This document shows, piece after piece, positions 63,190-64,000 of a DNA stretch of 64,000 bases. Each line of letters starts with the position of its first letter. The stretch's first letter is position 1. Location: the NCBI GenBank assembly GCA_907163375.1, contig CAJQUW010007460.1, positions 251,501-315,500 on the forward strand, given 5' to 3'. Below the pieces are notes generated by a model that worked only from the letters and a program-made list of their open reading frames with translations, was not told where the DNA came from and searched no databases. The position numbers were made by a program, and so were the translations under genes. This DNA is from Prostheceraeus crozeri (taxonomy: Eukaryota; Platyhelminthes; Polycladida; Euryleptidae).

Positions 63190-64000
63190 TCATAGAATGT
63201 TCGTCCAAGCAGATCCAATATTGACCTCAATCTTGTTGACGCTGGAATGCTTCTTGGACCACAGGGCTTCCTTGATCCTTCTTTTCTTTAAGTGTCGCTC
63301 CCTGTCTATCACCTCACACCCTGACCAATCAATCTCATGGTCACTTTGTAGAACATGATGAGCTACCTCCGAATTAGTAGAGATTATTTTTACATTACGC
63401 TTATGTTCTTTGAGTCTGTCGTCTATTGTCCGGGAGCTCTCGCCAACATAATTCCATGAGCACGCTGCATCACCACATTTGAGACGATAGACAACTCCAA
63501 TATCCTTTGATTTGAGAAGCCGTTTTTTCACCAACAACCTTTTAAGTGTAGTTTTTGGCTTGAAGCATGTTCTTATGTCCAACTTTCTGAGAATAGTTGA
63601 TATGGACTCCGATAATCTAGGGATATACGGTATCACACAATTAGGAGAACGTGATGATTAATTATTTTTATCACTGAGTTGTTCTTCAGGGTGGACGAAG
63701 ATTTGTCTAGTTTCACGATGGGAGAAGCCATTACCGCGAAATATACGATCTAATATCGCTAACTCTTGGTTCAAGTATTCGGGTGAGCAGATAGAATGAA
63801 CTCTGTGTACCATTGTTTTGATGAGACCCCGGAACACACTTGGATGATGGCATGACTTCCTGTTTAAATATAGGTTTGTGTGAGTTGGTTTTCTAAATGT
63901 GTGAAAAACCACCTGGTTATCAAGCTTCTCAACCATGACGTCTAAAAACGGCAGTTTTGATGACTTTTCTAACTCCAATGTAAAATCGATAGAGGGTCTC
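63190..64000 (-). mobile_element. Penelope-like element, 3' part, runs off the window
   Basis: Two frame-compatible stretches on the minus strand. The upstream one (63978-63658) is the end of the RT domain: SKLPFLDVMVEKLDNQVVFH, FRKPTHTNLYLNRKSCHHPS, a GLIKTMVHRVHSIC segment and DRIFRGNGFS, all standard for Penelope-like RTs. A single in-frame TAA (63658-63660) separates it from 63657-63190, which carries the GIY-YIG endonuclease: VVYRLKCGDAACSWNYVGES, R-x-x-DDRLKEHKR, a conserved HH-x-L-x-x-DH-x-x-D segment, EVIDRERHLKKRRIKEA and the final helix. Spacing and order are intact, so this is a recent copy with one visible stop in the part within view. The 5' part lies beyond 64,000. Confidence 0.9.

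Noticed and set aside
1-64000. CRISPR arrays, bacterial operons, ribosome-binding sites
   Set aside because: No regularly spaced repeats with unique spacers and no prokaryotic gene organisation; splice sites, TATA boxes and animal transposons indicate a eukaryotic genome.

Overview
The window looks like a gene-poor, transposon-packed stretch of an invertebrate animal nuclear genome. It is AT-rich and intron-bearing, and carries animal TE families (hAT, Tc1, PIF/Harbinger, Mag-like Gypsy, Penelope-like elements, several LINEs). I cannot name the species. No bacterial genes, rRNA, tRNA or CRISPR arrays were recognised, and at most two short host exons are suggested near 60-61 kb. LAYOUT. 1-2.3 kb: a decayed LINE reverse transcriptase (+). 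2.3-12.7 kb: a 5.2-kb tandem duplication with an 18-bp filler at the junction; the unit holds a decayed hAT element, a Penelope-like GIY-YIG remnant and much unrecognised AT-rich DNA. 13,384-41,251: a 27.9-kb Polinton/Maverick-like (adinto-like) virus-like element with exact ends: AG...CT termini, about 0.6-0.7-kb terminal inverted repeats and identical 6-bp target duplications (TACAGT). 41.3-58.3 kb: a nest of insertions. A host LINE (-) is split by a 9.26-kb hAT-like transposon (itself hit by two LINEs and a Tc1 element) and by a Mag-like LTR element (itself hit by a LINE that carries a Harbinger element). 58.3-64 kb: mostly unrecognised DNA with possible host exons, a LINE fragment and the 3' part of a Penelope-like element running off the right edge. 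THE LARGE ELEMENT. Its gene-bearing parts look largely whole and young. From left to right it carries a paired CCAAT + TATA promoter, a basic possibly nucleic-acid-binding protein, a 41-aa RING-like protein, a DEDDh-exonuclease-like protein and a small membrane/Arg-rich ORF. A 10.5-kb interval with no recognisable genes and a C-rich tract follow. Then come a TATA-binding-protein-like (TBP-like) gene, two paralogous small proteins, two paralogous F54H12.2-type proteins and a protein-primed-type family B DNA polymerase with an embedded endonuclease VII-like zinc module. The right part holds several small unknown genes separated by a 143-bp direct repeat, a coiled-coil protein and structured inverted repeats. 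HOW IT MAY WORK. PolB and the exonuclease would replicate the DNA; the TBP-like protein could direct transcription from the element's own TATA promoters. The TBP-like gene in a polB-bearing virus-like transposon, the long gene-free interior and the repeat-spaced small genes are the most interesting content. No integrase, packaging ATPase, maturation protease or hexon-type capsid gene could be recognised.
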